A program made the position numbers and the translations under genes. A model generated the notes under the pieces. It had not been told where the DNA came from. It made no database searches and worked only from the letters and a program-made list of their open reading frames with translations. From assembly GCA_000613465.1 (NCBI GenBank), contig BAJA01000013.1:1-64000 (forward strand): a DNA stretch of 64,000 bases. Reading direction: 5' to 3'. Shown here one piece after another: positions 38,249 through 47,204 of the stretch (positions are counted from its first letter, which is position 1; every line of letters begins with the position of its first letter). The DNA is from Bacteroides nordii WAL 11050 = JCM 12987 (GTDB lineage: Bacteria; Bacteroidota; Bacteroidia; Bacteroidales; Bacteroidaceae).

Positions 38249-38923
38249 TTAAAATATCTTATTCGTTCTAAAGTAATTAACTACCTGGTCCAGAGCTTTT
38301 GCATAACGATCCAGATTCTGATCGGACAAGGGATAGTCTTTTGCAGGAAGCACAGGGAATACTTTTACCGGGAAGTCCGTAGCGTCATAAGCTTTACCGC
38401 AGATCATGGTAAATGCTTTACCGTCTACCGGCTGATAGAAAGGCGACAGGCTTTCTTTTCCGTTGCGTCTGGGTTCGGCAGCCCGTAAAAAATCGGCATC
38501 CCCTTCGTAGAAACCGAGTTGCTGAAGCCAGTAATTTGTTTGCAAAGACATTGCCAGTATACATTTTATGGAAGGATTCTCCGATAAAATCCATTTGATG
38601 TGTTCGATGCCTTTTTGTGCTTTTTCTTCGGGTATGAAAGTTCTTTTTCCTTTGGGAGCCGGTTCTACATCATCGTTGCACAAATTGGTGATGTACACAT
38701 CTTCGGGAGTTAACTGATGATCGGTGAGTCTCATTACATAGTTGAAGAGATTGCGTGACTCCACGTTTCTACTGCGCTCTCCGTGATCTTCCGGAAATCC
38801 GCGAAAATAATAATCGGCAAACATAGCGTACTTTGCTACGGTTTCCGACCACTGCAAGTTTGAATCTTCTCCTATCACAAGTATCCTGGGGGTATTTATC
38901 GCTTTCCAGTCTTTCGTTCTCAT
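38249..38923 (-). CDS. Conserved hypothetical, possibly uracil-DNA-glycosylase fold
   Basis: 224 residues. Not recognised with certainty. ILVIGEDSN near the start, DVYITNLCNDDVEPAPKGKR in the middle, an IKCILAMSLQTNYWLQQLGF segment and VFPVLPAKDYP near the end follow the order of motifs in the uracil-DNA glycosylase superfamily (active loop, then strand, then HP-type loop). The key residues are not standard. No signal peptide, so cytoplasmic. Convergent with DUF4846 at a 13-bp gap. Confidence 0.6.
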   Translation of the reverse strand: MRTKDWKAINTPRILVIGEDSNLQWSETVAKYAMFADYYFRGFPEDHGERSRNVESRNLFNYVMRLTDHQLTPEDVYITNLCNDDVEPAPKGKRTFIPEEKAQKGIEHIKWILSENPSIKCILAMSLQTNYWLQQLGFYEGDADFLRAAEPRRNGKESLSPFYQPVDGKAFTMICGKAYDATDFPVKVFPVLPAKDYPLSDQNLDRYAKALDQVVNYFRTNKIF

Positions 38924-38955
38924 TGTAGTTTTATTATTAAATAAATATGATACGA

Positions 38956-38963
38956 CAAATGTA
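38956..38963 (-). promoter_or_regulatory. -7 box of the UDG-fold-like gene
   Basis: TACATTTG on the minus strand, 32 bp before the ATG at 38923. Confidence 0.5.
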
Positions 38964-39529
38964 CTGTTAATCTGTTAATATCCGTTGAGAAACGCATGAA
39001 AAGTTTTCATAGGGCCTTCCCGGCCGGGAGGTACGACAGGCGATAGTACATTGAAACACAGGTGAGCGCAAATTCTCGCAAAGTGTCTCATAGAGGAACG
39101 TATGAAGTCTCGGTGTGTAAGATTGTTTTAGATGTACATGTAAAGCAGTACGACATGTACATGTGGAACGGTACGACATGTGCATGTGGAACAGCACGAC
39201 ATGTACATGTAAAACAGTAATACATGTCGAGAAAAGGAACATTCCTTTCTGAGAAAAACAAAGTACGATACCGGATAAACGTAATGATACTGTTTAGGGG
39301 GACCCTTGGAACCTCTTCATTGTAATAATATGTCAATATACCAATGTCTTGCGATAAAACAGCGCAGCCAATTGGTACATCAGCACATTGGCAACTTTTG
39401 CATCAGGCTGAGTGTTATTACTATTTCACTGTAAAGATGAGGAGCTTCTTTGAGATATGAAATACCTAATAATAGTGAAAAACCAGGCTTTTCTGCCTGT
39501 TAGTCGGTATTTGTTGACAAATCATCATT
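38964..39529. other. Gene-free region upstream of the His-rich/TonB genes
   Basis: About 570 bp without a credible gene. It contains the 23-bp tandem repeats at 39131-39231, a small CCAGGC/GCCTG hairpin near 39483-39500, and then the promoter with the GGGGATT site. Minus-strand ORFs here are low-complexity His/Cys translations of the repeat. Confidence 0.5.
39131..39231. repeat. 23-bp tandem repeat with ACATGTACATGT core, about 4.4 copies
   Basis: Units at 39131-39151 (short by two at the left), 39152-39174, 39175-39197, 39198-39220 and a partial 39221-39231. Pattern GACATGTACATGTGGAACGG followed by TAC; the ACATGT palindrome occurs twice per unit, and units vary at about 3-6 positions. Confidence 0.8.
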
Positions 39530-39568
39530 AATGGGGATTGTCTGATATAATTATTCCCCTTATCTTTG
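39530..39568 (+). promoter_or_regulatory. Promoter with AATGGGGATT site, His-rich/TonB genes
   Basis: AATGGGGATT (39530-39539), exactly 21 bp, then TATCTTTG (39561-39568); ATG follows at 39585. The site ends in ATTG, so it overlaps the -33 TTG. The same arrangement precedes fldA and the hemerythrin gene. Confidence 0.75.
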
Positions 39569-39584
39569 CCGAAAACAAACTTAG

Positions 39585-39932
39585 ATGAAACGATTGTACC
39601 TATCTATTCTCAAGTGGTTCCTCCCTGTACTGTTTATTTCGTACATGGCAGGTATTACGCTGTTCACCCACTCGCACGTGGTGAACGGGGTGACAATCGT
39701 TCATTCACACCCCTTTAAGAAAGGAACAAAACATGAACACACGAGTGTTGAGTTCCAGCTAATTCACTTCTTAACCCACGTTCAAACTACAGATGCGGGT
39801 ATTATCCCGGTCTTTGCAGCATTTACGGCATTGTTGTGTACGCTTCTATGGTGTCCCCAACGTATAGGCCGTCATGCTTCTTGTGCAGGAGTGGTGTCAT
39901 TGAGGGCGCCTCCTTCGCCTTATCTATCGTAA
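39585..39932 (+). CDS. His-rich small membrane protein upstream of a TonB receptor
   Basis: 115 residues, not a recognised family. Helix at about 10-28 (WFLPVLFISYMAGITLF), then a histidine-dense stretch (THSHVVNGVTIVHSHPFKK, KHEHTSVEFQLIHFLTHVQ), then a second helix at about 80-95 and a short tail. The histidines probably lie in the periplasm and bind a metal such as Zn, Cu or haem iron. It leads the TonB receptor by 150 bp and shares its iron-type promoter. Confidence 0.7.
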   Translation: MKRLYLSILKWFLPVLFISYMAGITLFTHSHVVNGVTIVHSHPFKKGTKHEHTSVEFQLIHFLTHVQTTDAGIIPVFAAFTALLCTLLWCPQRIGRHASCAGVVSLRAPPSPYLS

Positions 39933-40082
39933 ACTCTTTCCGCCTCAACGCGAAAGAACCTCTTTTTTAATCATCTATTAATAATAAGTAACTACCGGAT
40001 GGTGGTTGGGGAAAGGACTGTACAATTGTTCTGTCTCCATCCTTTGTCATTGCCAGGTGGTTACTACTGACTACAAACGAAA

Positions 40083-42427
40083 ATGAAAAAATATATCTTT
40101 ATTCTCGTTGGCCTGTGCTATGCTTTTTTCTCAGCAATGGCCACACAACCTGAACATCCTGAATTCCCTGAGTTGAAGAAATCTGACGCCAATATCATCG
40201 GGCATGTACTTGATAAGAATAGTGGCGAGCACTTACCATATATTACGATTGCCCTTAAAGGGACTACCATAGGTACGGTAACAGATGCTACGGGACACTA
40301 TTTTCTGAAGAATCTTCCCGAAGGCAATTTCAGGATGGAAGTCAGTTCTGTGGGATACAAAACCCTGACCCGCGACGTAACCTTGAAAAAGGGCAAGACG
40401 CTGGAAGAGAATTTCGAATTGGAAGAAGACGCTATTGCCCTTGATGGAGTAGTTGTCTCTGCCAATCGTAACGAAACAACCCGTCGTATGGCACCTACAT
40501 TGGTCAATGTGGTCGATCTGAAACTGTTTGAATCTACCAACTCCAGTACTCTCTCGCAAGGTTAAACTTTCAGCCGGGTGTGCGGGTGGAAACCAACTGC
40601 CAGAACTGTGGCTTTCAGCAGGTACGTATCAATGGGCTGGACGGGCCGTATACACAGATCCTAATAGATTCTCGTCCGGTGTTCAGTGCTCTTTCGGGGG
40701 TGTATGGGCTGGAGCAGATTCCTGCCAGTATGATTGAACGGGTAGAAGTAATGCGCGGAGGTGGTTCGGCTTTGTTCGGATCGTCTGCAATAGCCGGAAC
40801 AATAAACATTATTACTAAAGAACCACTGCGCAACTCCGGCCAGTTGTCTCATACCATTACCGGATTTGGAGGTGGTAACTCTTTCGATAATAATACCTCT
40901 TTAAATGTCTCTCTGGTGACGGACGATCATCGCGCAGGAGTTTATATTTTCGGTCAGAACCGCCATCGTTCGGGGTATGATTACGATGGAGACGGCTACA
41001 CGGAGTTGCCCAAACTAAAGAACCAGACAGTAGGTTTCCGTTCTTATTTCAAAACGAGTACTTACTCTAAGCTGACTTTTGAGTATCATCATTTGCAGGA
41101 GTTCCGCCGGGGAGGGGATATGCTGAATCGTCCGCCTCACGAAGCCAATATAGCCGAACAATTGGAACATGCTATTGATGGCGGTAGTCTGAAGTTCGAT
41201 TACTTCTCGCCCAATGAGAAGCATCGTCTGAGCCTTTTTGCTTCGGCTTTGAATACAGATCGTGACAGTTATTATGGCGGCGGGCAAGACCTGAATGCCT
41301 ATGGCAAAACTACTGACCTTACGGCTATGGGGGGTACACAGTATATGTACAGCTTTGGGCGTTGCCTCTTTATGCCTGCCGATCTCACTGCCGGACTGGA
41401 ATACAACCGTGACCGTCTGAAAGACAATATGTGGGGATACAATCGCCAGACGGAACAGACGGTGAATATTTACAGTGGCTTTCTCCAGAACGAATGGAAG
41501 AATGATAAGTGGGGGATTCTTCTTGGAGGTCGTCTGGATAAGCATAATCTGGTGAATCATGTCATTTTCAGTCCGCGTGCCAATCTGCGTTTTAATCCGA
41601 CGAAGGATATTAACTTCCGCCTGAGTTATGCTTCCGGTTTTCGTGCTCCGCAAGCCTTTGATGAGGATTTGCATATTGAGAATGTGGGGGGTACAGTGTC
41701 TATGATTGAACGCGCTAAAGGATTGAAAGAAGAGAAGTCGCAGAGTCTGAGTGCGTCTGCCGATATGTATTACCGTTTTGGAGCCTGGCAAGTAAATTTC
41801 CTGGTCGAAGGGTTTTATACGAGTCTGAGAGATGTTTTCGTACTTGGACCGTATGAGGACCGTGGAGACGGAGTATTGATACGGACACGCGGTAACGGAC
41901 CAGGTGCAAAAGTCATGGGACTGACTTTGGAAGGAAAGCTGGCATACCTGGCACAATTCCAGTTGCAGGCTGGTATCACTTTGCAACGGAGTCATTACGA
42001 CGAACCGCATCAATGGGACGATGACGCTCCGGCTGAAAAGAAAATGTTTCGTACCCCAAATACTTACGGATACTTTACGGCTACCTATACACCAATAAAG
42101 CCGTTAAGTATTGCTCTGTCGGGCACGTACACTGGCAGTATGCTTGTACAGCGTGCTGCTATCTCTGCTGAGAATGCAGCGATGGGGGAGATGCCCGAAC
42201 GTCCTGCAGTAGCTCTCACTACACCCAAATTCTTAGATCTTGGTATGAAAGTGGCTTACGACTTTAAATTGTATAAAGCAGCAGTATTACAACTCAATGG
42301 TGGCGTGCAAAACATTTTCCAGGCATATCAGAAAGATTTCGACCGTGGGGCAAACCGCGACTCTAACTATATTTATGGTCCGGCAACGCCAAGAAGTTAC
42401 TTTGCCGGAGTGAAAATAACCTATTAA
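40083..42427 (+). pseudogene. TonB-dependent receptor, one-base frameshift
   Basis: Signal peptide (MKKYIFILVGLCYAFFSAMA), a carboxypeptidase-like regulatory domain (HVLDKNSGEHLPYITIALKG), plug domain and 22-strand barrel ending in FAGVKITY. The first frame ends at 40565 in LSQG; one T added at 40562 gives GLNFQPGVRVETNCQNCGFQ, continuing in frame to 42427 (~781 residues). The plug carries the unusual CQNCG motif and RINGLDGPYTQILIDSRPV. It imports a metal chelate or cofactor across the outer membrane; the His-rich partner suggests a metal. The T-run loss suggests sequence error. Confidence 0.9.
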
Positions 42428-42560
42428 GTAGAATTTTTCCGGCATTGCTTTCTGTGCAGAGAAGTGTACCGGATAATGGAACGCATCTTTGTGCATCTTA
42501 GATATATGTATCATATTTTCTTTATGTTTTAGAGGCGAAATTTCTTTTGTACAGTTGATA

Positions 42561-42634
42561 CGTTCCCTGCATGTAGTAAAGGCGCAGGCTGCATGCAGGG
42601 AACGCCTTTACTACATGCAGCCTGCGCCTTTACT
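42561..42634. repeat. Overlapping alternative hairpins after the TonB receptor gene
   Basis: Three mutually exclusive perfect stems. P1: 42561-42573 with 42592-42604, 13 bp. P2: 42575-42595 with 42614-42634, 21 bp. P3: 42567-42584 with 42603-42620, 18 bp. Words include CATGTAGTAAAGGCG and CAGGCTGCATG. It lies in the 372-bp gap before the cytochrome c peroxidase; the only other thing seen there is that gene's promoter. Confidence 0.75.
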
Positions 42635-42730
42635 GTTTACGCTGTCATAATTACCTTCAGCAAGCGATTGACCTCATTTTAGATTGTCTTCTTTTTTCTC
42701 TCCTTTTCTCCATCTCTTATTTCCTTTCTT

Positions 42731-42761
42731 TTGTATAGTTCAGATAAAATATATATTTTTG
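42731..42761 (+). promoter_or_regulatory. Promoter of the cytochrome c peroxidase gene
   Basis: TTG (42731-42733), 20 bp, TATTTTTG (42754-42761), 38 bp before the ATG. Confidence 0.65.
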
Positions 42762-42799
42762 TATACCATTATTAAGACATATTTATAACTAAAACATCT

Positions 42800-43927
42800 A
42801 TGAAACACACACCATTGCTTCATGCTGTGTTGCTGTTGGGCGTATTCAGTCTGGCATCCTGCATGCACGATCCTACCCATTATCATAAACAGAAAGAGTT
42901 ACTTGGCAACCGGTTGTTCCATGATGCTACGCTCTCCGAACCTGCCGGACAGTCCTGTGCCACTTGCCATACATTGACTAAAGGTTTTGCAGACATTGAT
43001 TCCCGTGCCGTATCCGAAGGTGCGGTGAAAGGGCTTTACTCTCAACGCAATGCGATGACCATCTCTTATTCAAAATTCATTCCCGATCTGTATTACGATG
43101 AAAAGGAGGAAACTTATGTAGGCGGTCTGTTCTGGGACGGGCGTTCGCCTTCTTTACAGGCTCAGGCAAGTGAACCTTTCCTCAATCCTGTTGAAATGGG
43201 GAATCATGACAAGCGTATGGTGGTAGACAAAGTGAAACGTACCTCTTATTATCCGCAGTTGATACGCATTTATGGTGAGACGGAAAACGTAGACTCCCTG
43301 TATGCCTATATTACCGATGCATTGGCGGCATACCAGTCTTCAAAAGAGGTAAATCCTTTCTCTTCCAGGTTTGACGCATATAAGAAAGGTAACTATACGC
43401 TTACTGCACAGGAGAAACTGGGACTTGATCTTTTTGAAAGTAAAGGGCTTTGTGCCGAGTGCCATATTCTGGAACGGGATGTTATTGCCCGCCGTACGCT
43501 GTTTACTGACCATACTTATGATAATCTGGGTATTCCTAAAAATCCCGAAAACCCGCATTACTGTGTTCCTCGGGAGTATTTTCTGCTGACTCCGGACTCT
43601 ATAGACCTTGGATTGGGAGCTATTGTCCGAAAGGCGGAGGAGAACGGAAAGTTTCGTGTACCTACGCTTCGTAATGTGGAACTGACAGCGCCATACGGAC
43701 ACAACGGGTATTTCAAAACACTTGAAGAGATTGTACATTTCTATAATGTACGTGACGTAAGTGATGAATTTCCACCAGCCGAATATCCTGCTACGGTGAA
43801 TAAAGATGAATTGGGTAACCTGGGATTGACTCCTGAAGAGGAAGCCGCTCTTGTTGCTTTCATGAAAACGTTGACGGACGGATATGATCATCACAAGGAT
43901 AAACCTACCCACCAGCATAAAGACTGA
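42800..43927 (+). CDS. Di-haem cytochrome c peroxidase (MauG/CcpA family), lipoprotein
   Basis: 375 residues with a lipoprotein signal (LLLGVFSLASC, Cys21). Two haem-binding motifs: CATCH (53-57) and CAECH (217-221). Family segments GGLFWDGRSPSLQAQASEPF, LRNVELTAPYGHNGYFKTLE and the His-rich end HHKDKPTHQHKD. It reduces hydrogen peroxide in the periplasm using electrons from a c-type donor. Transcribed towards the imelysin operon; shares its theme of haem proteins with it. Confidence 0.92.
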   Translation: MKHTPLLHAVLLLGVFSLASCMHDPTHYHKQKELLGNRLFHDATLSEPAGQSCATCHTLTKGFADIDSRAVSEGAVKGLYSQRNAMTISYSKFIPDLYYDEKEETYVGGLFWDGRSPSLQAQASEPFLNPVEMGNHDKRMVVDKVKRTSYYPQLIRIYGETENVDSLYAYITDALAAYQSSKEVNPFSSRFDAYKKGNYTLTAQEKLGLDLFESKGLCAECHILERDVIARRTLFTDHTYDNLGIPKNPENPHYCVPREYFLLTPDSIDLGLGAIVRKAEENGKFRVPTLRNVELTAPYGHNGYFKTLEEIVHFYNVRDVSDEFPPAEYPATVNKDELGNLGLTPEEEAALVAFMKTLTDGYDHHKDKPTHQHKD

Positions 43928-43976
43928 TTATTGGCATAACTGTGCATACAGTTTACCTGGTTATTGTATGGTTTTA

Positions 43977-44017
43977 AATAATTCGCTAATTGGCAGTTGT
44001 CATATTAGCGAATTATT
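43977..44017. terminator. Bidirectional terminator
   Basis: Perfect 14-bp arms (AATAATTCGCTAAT 43977-43990 and 44004-44017) between the convergent peroxidase and RidA-like genes. Confidence 0.8.
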
Positions 44018-44029
44018 TTTCAGTTTTCA

Positions 44030-45181
44030 TCAGTAGTTTGCGAACGCTTCGTTCCGGTCTGCCTTTGTGGCGATGCACTCCATTTCAATGAGCCATCCCG
44101 GACGGCAGACTGGTGCGAGCAAAATCACTTTGGGTATTTGGGGGAAACGTTCGTCAAACAATTGCTTCACTATCTGGTAATCTGCGGTGTCACGCAAATA
44201 CACAATCATTTGTGCCAGATCGTCAAATGTACATTCGGCTTCTTGTAGCAGGACTTCTACATTCTCCCACATCCGGTGGGTTTGCAGGCGGATATCTCCG
44301 GGATGTACCACTTCTCCTTTGTTGTTGATACTTGCTGTGCCGGAGATGAACACCTGCCGACGGTCACCGTACTTGACACAAGTACCCCGCTCAAAGCTAA
44401 CTCCATATTCGTAAGTCGGGTTGAGATGTGTGGGAGCATAGAGATACTGTACTTGTGCGGCAGAGATACCATCCACTGCATAGGTATCCATCTGCACAGT
44501 TACTTTCGGGTCGGCATGCCGGCCCCCAATACCTGTACTGGCTATGTAGTGCGTATGTTCCGTCAGGTTTTGTGTAACGAATACTTCGTTGCGGGCTTTT
44601 ACTACTCCGGCGTAATTGACATCTACATTCTGTACGAAGAACCAGGTACGTATGCAGTGGTCTGCCAACGTGCATCCTTGCTCCATGAGTTGCATCACAT
44701 AGTCATTGAGCAACAACCGTGTCTGATATTCGGAGTTTGCTGCACGATTAAAGGCACTTCCTCCCCAGAAGTGGCGGTAATTGCCATGGACAGCTTCAAA
44801 CAATCCGTTGGGCAGGGCACGGCTTTGTACATCCGTTTGCAGATATACCCACAAAGCAATTTTAGTGCCGTTCAGTGGCGATTGCTCTACAATGGAGAGG
44901 GCACAGTTCGAATATTCGGTGGCCATGGCCAACAGCATCTCCTCCTGATTGGCAGCATCACTGAGAAAATAACGCTTAAACAGGGCACTGGCACCTTTAA
45001 GCTCTCCCGTCAGTAGTGAGTTGTAAACATCTGTCAGGTTATTCAGTTGCTCCTTATAAGTGAGAGTTGGCTGAGTGCCTTGTAGTATAATGTGGTATTC
45101 GGATACTTCGTTTCCGTTTGAGAACGAAGCTATTTGTACTTCTACCTCTTTCTCATTAAAAGAGTGATGTTGGTATTTCAT
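44030..45181 (-). CDS. RidA/YjgF-fold protein
   Basis: 383 residues: an N-terminal ~190-residue part and a C-terminal RidA-like domain (GVSFERGTCVKYGDRRQVFI, GTASINNKGEVVHPGDIRLQ, LLQEAECTFDDLAQMIVYLR, VCRPGWLIEMECIA). The two-domain form resembles chorismatase-type members more than small RidA imine deaminases. No signal peptide, so cytoplasmic. Last gene of the six-gene operon that starts at 51252; its role beside haem and imelysin genes is unclear. Confidence 0.75.
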   Translation of the reverse strand: MKYQHHSFNEKEVEVQIASFSNGNEVSEYHIILQGTQPTLTYKEQLNNLTDVYNSLLTGELKGASALFKRYFLSDAANQEEMLLAMATEYSNCALSIVEQSPLNGTKIALWVYLQTDVQSRALPNGLFEAVHGNYRHFWGGSAFNRAANSEYQTRLLLNDYVMQLMEQGCTLADHCIRTWFFVQNVDVNYAGVVKARNEVFVTQNLTEHTHYIASTGIGGRHADPKVTVQMDTYAVDGISAAQVQYLYAPTHLNPTYEYGVSFERGTCVKYGDRRQVFISGTASINNKGEVVHPGDIRLQTHRMWENVEVLLQEAECTFDDLAQMIVYLRDTADYQIVKQLFDERFPQIPKVILLAPVCRPGWLIEMECIATKADRNEAFANY

Positions 45182-45200
45182 AACTTGTCTTTCTTCTAAT

Positions 45201-45923
45201 TTATTCTTCTTTGGCGCCGTTGTTTATCCAGGCATTAAGGAGATTATTAACTTCGGTGGTTTCACTACCGTTGAAGATGTCCGTATGGTTGTGGCTTAAT
45301 ATGTTCTCGGATAATATATCCATCAGAAAACTGTTATCCGGTTCACCGGGAGTTACATATGGTTTCTCATTGGCTACGGGAGCCCCGGCTTTTACGTTGA
45401 CCAGAGCTGAGTAACTTTTTCCTTCGGTGAGAAACAGATTACCTGCCGGTTGGCCCGAACTTTTCCCATGGCAAGCGATGCAGTGGGCATCGAACACCTG
45501 TTCTTGTATCCGGTCATAAGTGGCCAGGTTGACAGTCGTTTTCGGAAGAATCGTTTCCTTTACCGATGTGTCAATATCTACGGAGCAGTATTTATAAATC
45601 AATGTCTGTCCTCTGCTGACGAGGGCAATGCCGACGGCTTTTGTCCCTTCCGGAAGCCCCATTAGTGTGTATTCTTCTACCCTGCCTTCGGTGGGGCGGG
45701 AGAGGCGCTGCGTCAGAAGCGGTTCATGGGCATCTTCGCCAAAGGCTGCAAATGTCAGCATGTTATAGTCGGGATAGGCACGCACACCGGTAAAGGAAAC
45801 CTGGATGGTGACAGTTCTTCCCGCATCAATAGAGTCGTCCGGGTAGATCTTCCCGTCATCGCAACCACTCAGAAGGAGGCAACAACAGGGAAGAACTATT
45901 CCATATTTGAATATTTTGTTCAT
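45201..45923 (-). CDS. Lipoprotein with a C-terminal cytochrome c domain
   Basis: 240 residues. Lipobox LLLSGC near the start; a beta-rich middle (about 35-135) and a haem motif CIACH in FDAHCIACHGKSSGQPAGNL at about 145-165, then a PSCHG-type end with NPGEPDNSFL-like VTPGEPDNSFLMDI. Probably an extracytoplasmic mono-haem electron carrier or structural partner of the di-haem protein in the same operon. Six bp after the porin gene. Confidence 0.8.
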   Translation of the reverse strand: MNKIFKYGIVLPCCCLLLSGCDDGKIYPDDSIDAGRTVTIQVSFTGVRAYPDYNMLTFAAFGEDAHEPLLTQRLSRPTEGRVEEYTLMGLPEGTKAVGIALVSRGQTLIYKYCSVDIDTSVKETILPKTTVNLATYDRIQEQVFDAHCIACHGKSSGQPAGNLFLTEGKSYSALVNVKAGAPVANEKPYVTPGEPDNSFLMDILSENILSHNHTDIFNGSETTEVNNLLNAWINNGAKEE

Positions 45924-45929
45924 AGTCGT

Positions 45930-47168
45930 TTAGAATGTGAATTGTAACATAGCTGTGGCACTATGACGTGCTATACCCAGTCCGTCCTCTTCGCGGTCAT
46001 TCTGTGTGTTGTGTTTGGTACGTCCCATATACTGGTACATTACTTGCAGTTTGAGGTGCGATCCCCAGAAATAATAGTTCATACCTACGGCAGGCATATT
46101 CAGTAAACCGTCCATATCCGTACCATTACGGTCGAAAAGATCATAGCGTAAAGCTCCCTGTAACTTATTGGTGATGAAGTATCCTGCCTGAACATAAGCT
46201 CCCCAGAAGTGATAGTCATTGGAGATATTCTGGCGTTTGGTGAAGTTCATATTCATATAATAGGCTTCTGCGGCCAGATACAATCTGTTTTTTATCCAGG
46301 CAAATTCTGCACCGACACGCCAGTCGTTACTACTTTGTGATTCGGCTTCGGCGTTGTATGAGGTAGAAAGGCCAATCATCATCTTGTCTGTATGCAGATT
46401 ATCCGGATCACCCTGAGTGGCAGGCATCTCACCCTTAGGCATGTATGCTATTCGTCCTGCATACAAAAGTGAGGGTAGCCATTTACGGTCACGTCCCATT
46501 GTTTTGGTGGCTGTGTTTACATCGATCCCTGTTCCGTTGAAGATACCTATCTGGTAATTCCAGCGGTTATTAATGAGTCCGTGAAGTTCGACACCCAGAT
46601 CAAAACCGGTAGCAAAAGTAGGGCCTACGCTGTTGAGGGAGTAGGGAAGGTTGACTATTGTACTGGCTGACGGGGGAAGAACGGGGAAGAGTGTCTCGCC
46701 CAGTGTAGAGAGATAAGCATGCGTGAACGGTGTTTTGAATTTACCGACACGGAAGCGGAGAGATTCTTTGAAAGCGATATCAAACCAGGCTTGCTGCAAT
46801 AACGCACCTCCACTTTTGGCTGCATTGAGTGAAAGGTTGAAGGTAATCTTTCCAAAAGCTTTTCCTGTGAAACCTAAAATGGCATTGGGAACCTCAAAGC
46901 CGGTATTGGCGATGTTGTCAGCATACATGTTTTCGAGTCCTTCGTCATCGTAGCGGTTGAAGCGTGCCGAAGTTTGTACCAGCACATAGGGTTTTAGTAA
47001 AAAGTCTCCGGCTCTGGTACTGAATGAGAATCCTTTTTTGCCGGCAAGTGATACGACATCATTTTCTACATATTTGTCGTCTACTTCTTTCTCTTGTGCC
47101 ATAGCTGGCATTGCAGTAAGGGCACTGAACGCGAGGATGGCGGTTGTTTTTGTTATTTGATGTATCAT
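45930..47168 (-). CDS. Outer-membrane porin (OprO/OprP-like)
   Basis: 412 residues with a signal peptide ending AMA-QEKE. The barrel begins GKKGFSFSTRAGDFLLKPYV and includes ISLNAAKSGGALLQQAWFDI, FRVGKFKTPFTHAYLSTLGE and the terminal strand RHSATAMLQFTF. It resembles the phosphate-selective porin O/P group. It is one of two porins in the operon. Substrate unknown; association with imelysin and di-haem proteins suggests iron or haem compound entry. Confidence 0.82.
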   Translation of the reverse strand: MIHQITKTTAILAFSALTAMPAMAQEKEVDDKYVENDVVSLAGKKGFSFSTRAGDFLLKPYVLVQTSARFNRYDDEGLENMYADNIANTGFEVPNAILGFTGKAFGKITFNLSLNAAKSGGALLQQAWFDIAFKESLRFRVGKFKTPFTHAYLSTLGETLFPVLPPSASTIVNLPYSLNSVGPTFATGFDLGVELHGLINNRWNYQIGIFNGTGIDVNTATKTMGRDRKWLPSLLYAGRIAYMPKGEMPATQGDPDNLHTDKMMIGLSTSYNAEAESQSSNDWRVGAEFAWIKNRLYLAAEAYYMNMNFTKRQNISNDYHFWGAYVQAGYFITNKLQGALRYDLFDRNGTDMDGLLNMPAVGMNYYFWGSHLKLQVMYQYMGRTKHNTQNDREEDGLGIARHSATAMLQFTF

Positions 47169-47204
47169 TTTTGTTGCTTTTTTGTCTGATTAGGTCTTTT
47201 TGTT

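Noticed and set aside
38967..39336. Two overlapping minus-strand ORFs of 82-91 codons rich in His, Cys and Thr
   Set aside because: They are translations of the 23-bp tandem repeat, have no homology pattern, and each frame is open because of the repeat.
39933..40082. Cobalamin riboswitch before the TonB receptor
   Set aside because: GGTGGTTAC and CCATCC words hint at structure, but no B12-box or usual core was found.
40562..40562. Programmed frameshift in the TonB receptor gene
   Set aside because: No slippery heptamer or downstream structure stands out, and many other genes here carry similar one-base losses.
41015..42013. Minus-strand ORF of 332 codons across the TonB receptor barrel
   Set aside because: A shadow of the receptor's reading frame; no promoter or family features.
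44276..45016. Plus-strand ORF of 246 codons opposite the RidA-like gene
   Set aside because: Antisense shadow; the minus-strand frame has clear family motifs and an operon position.
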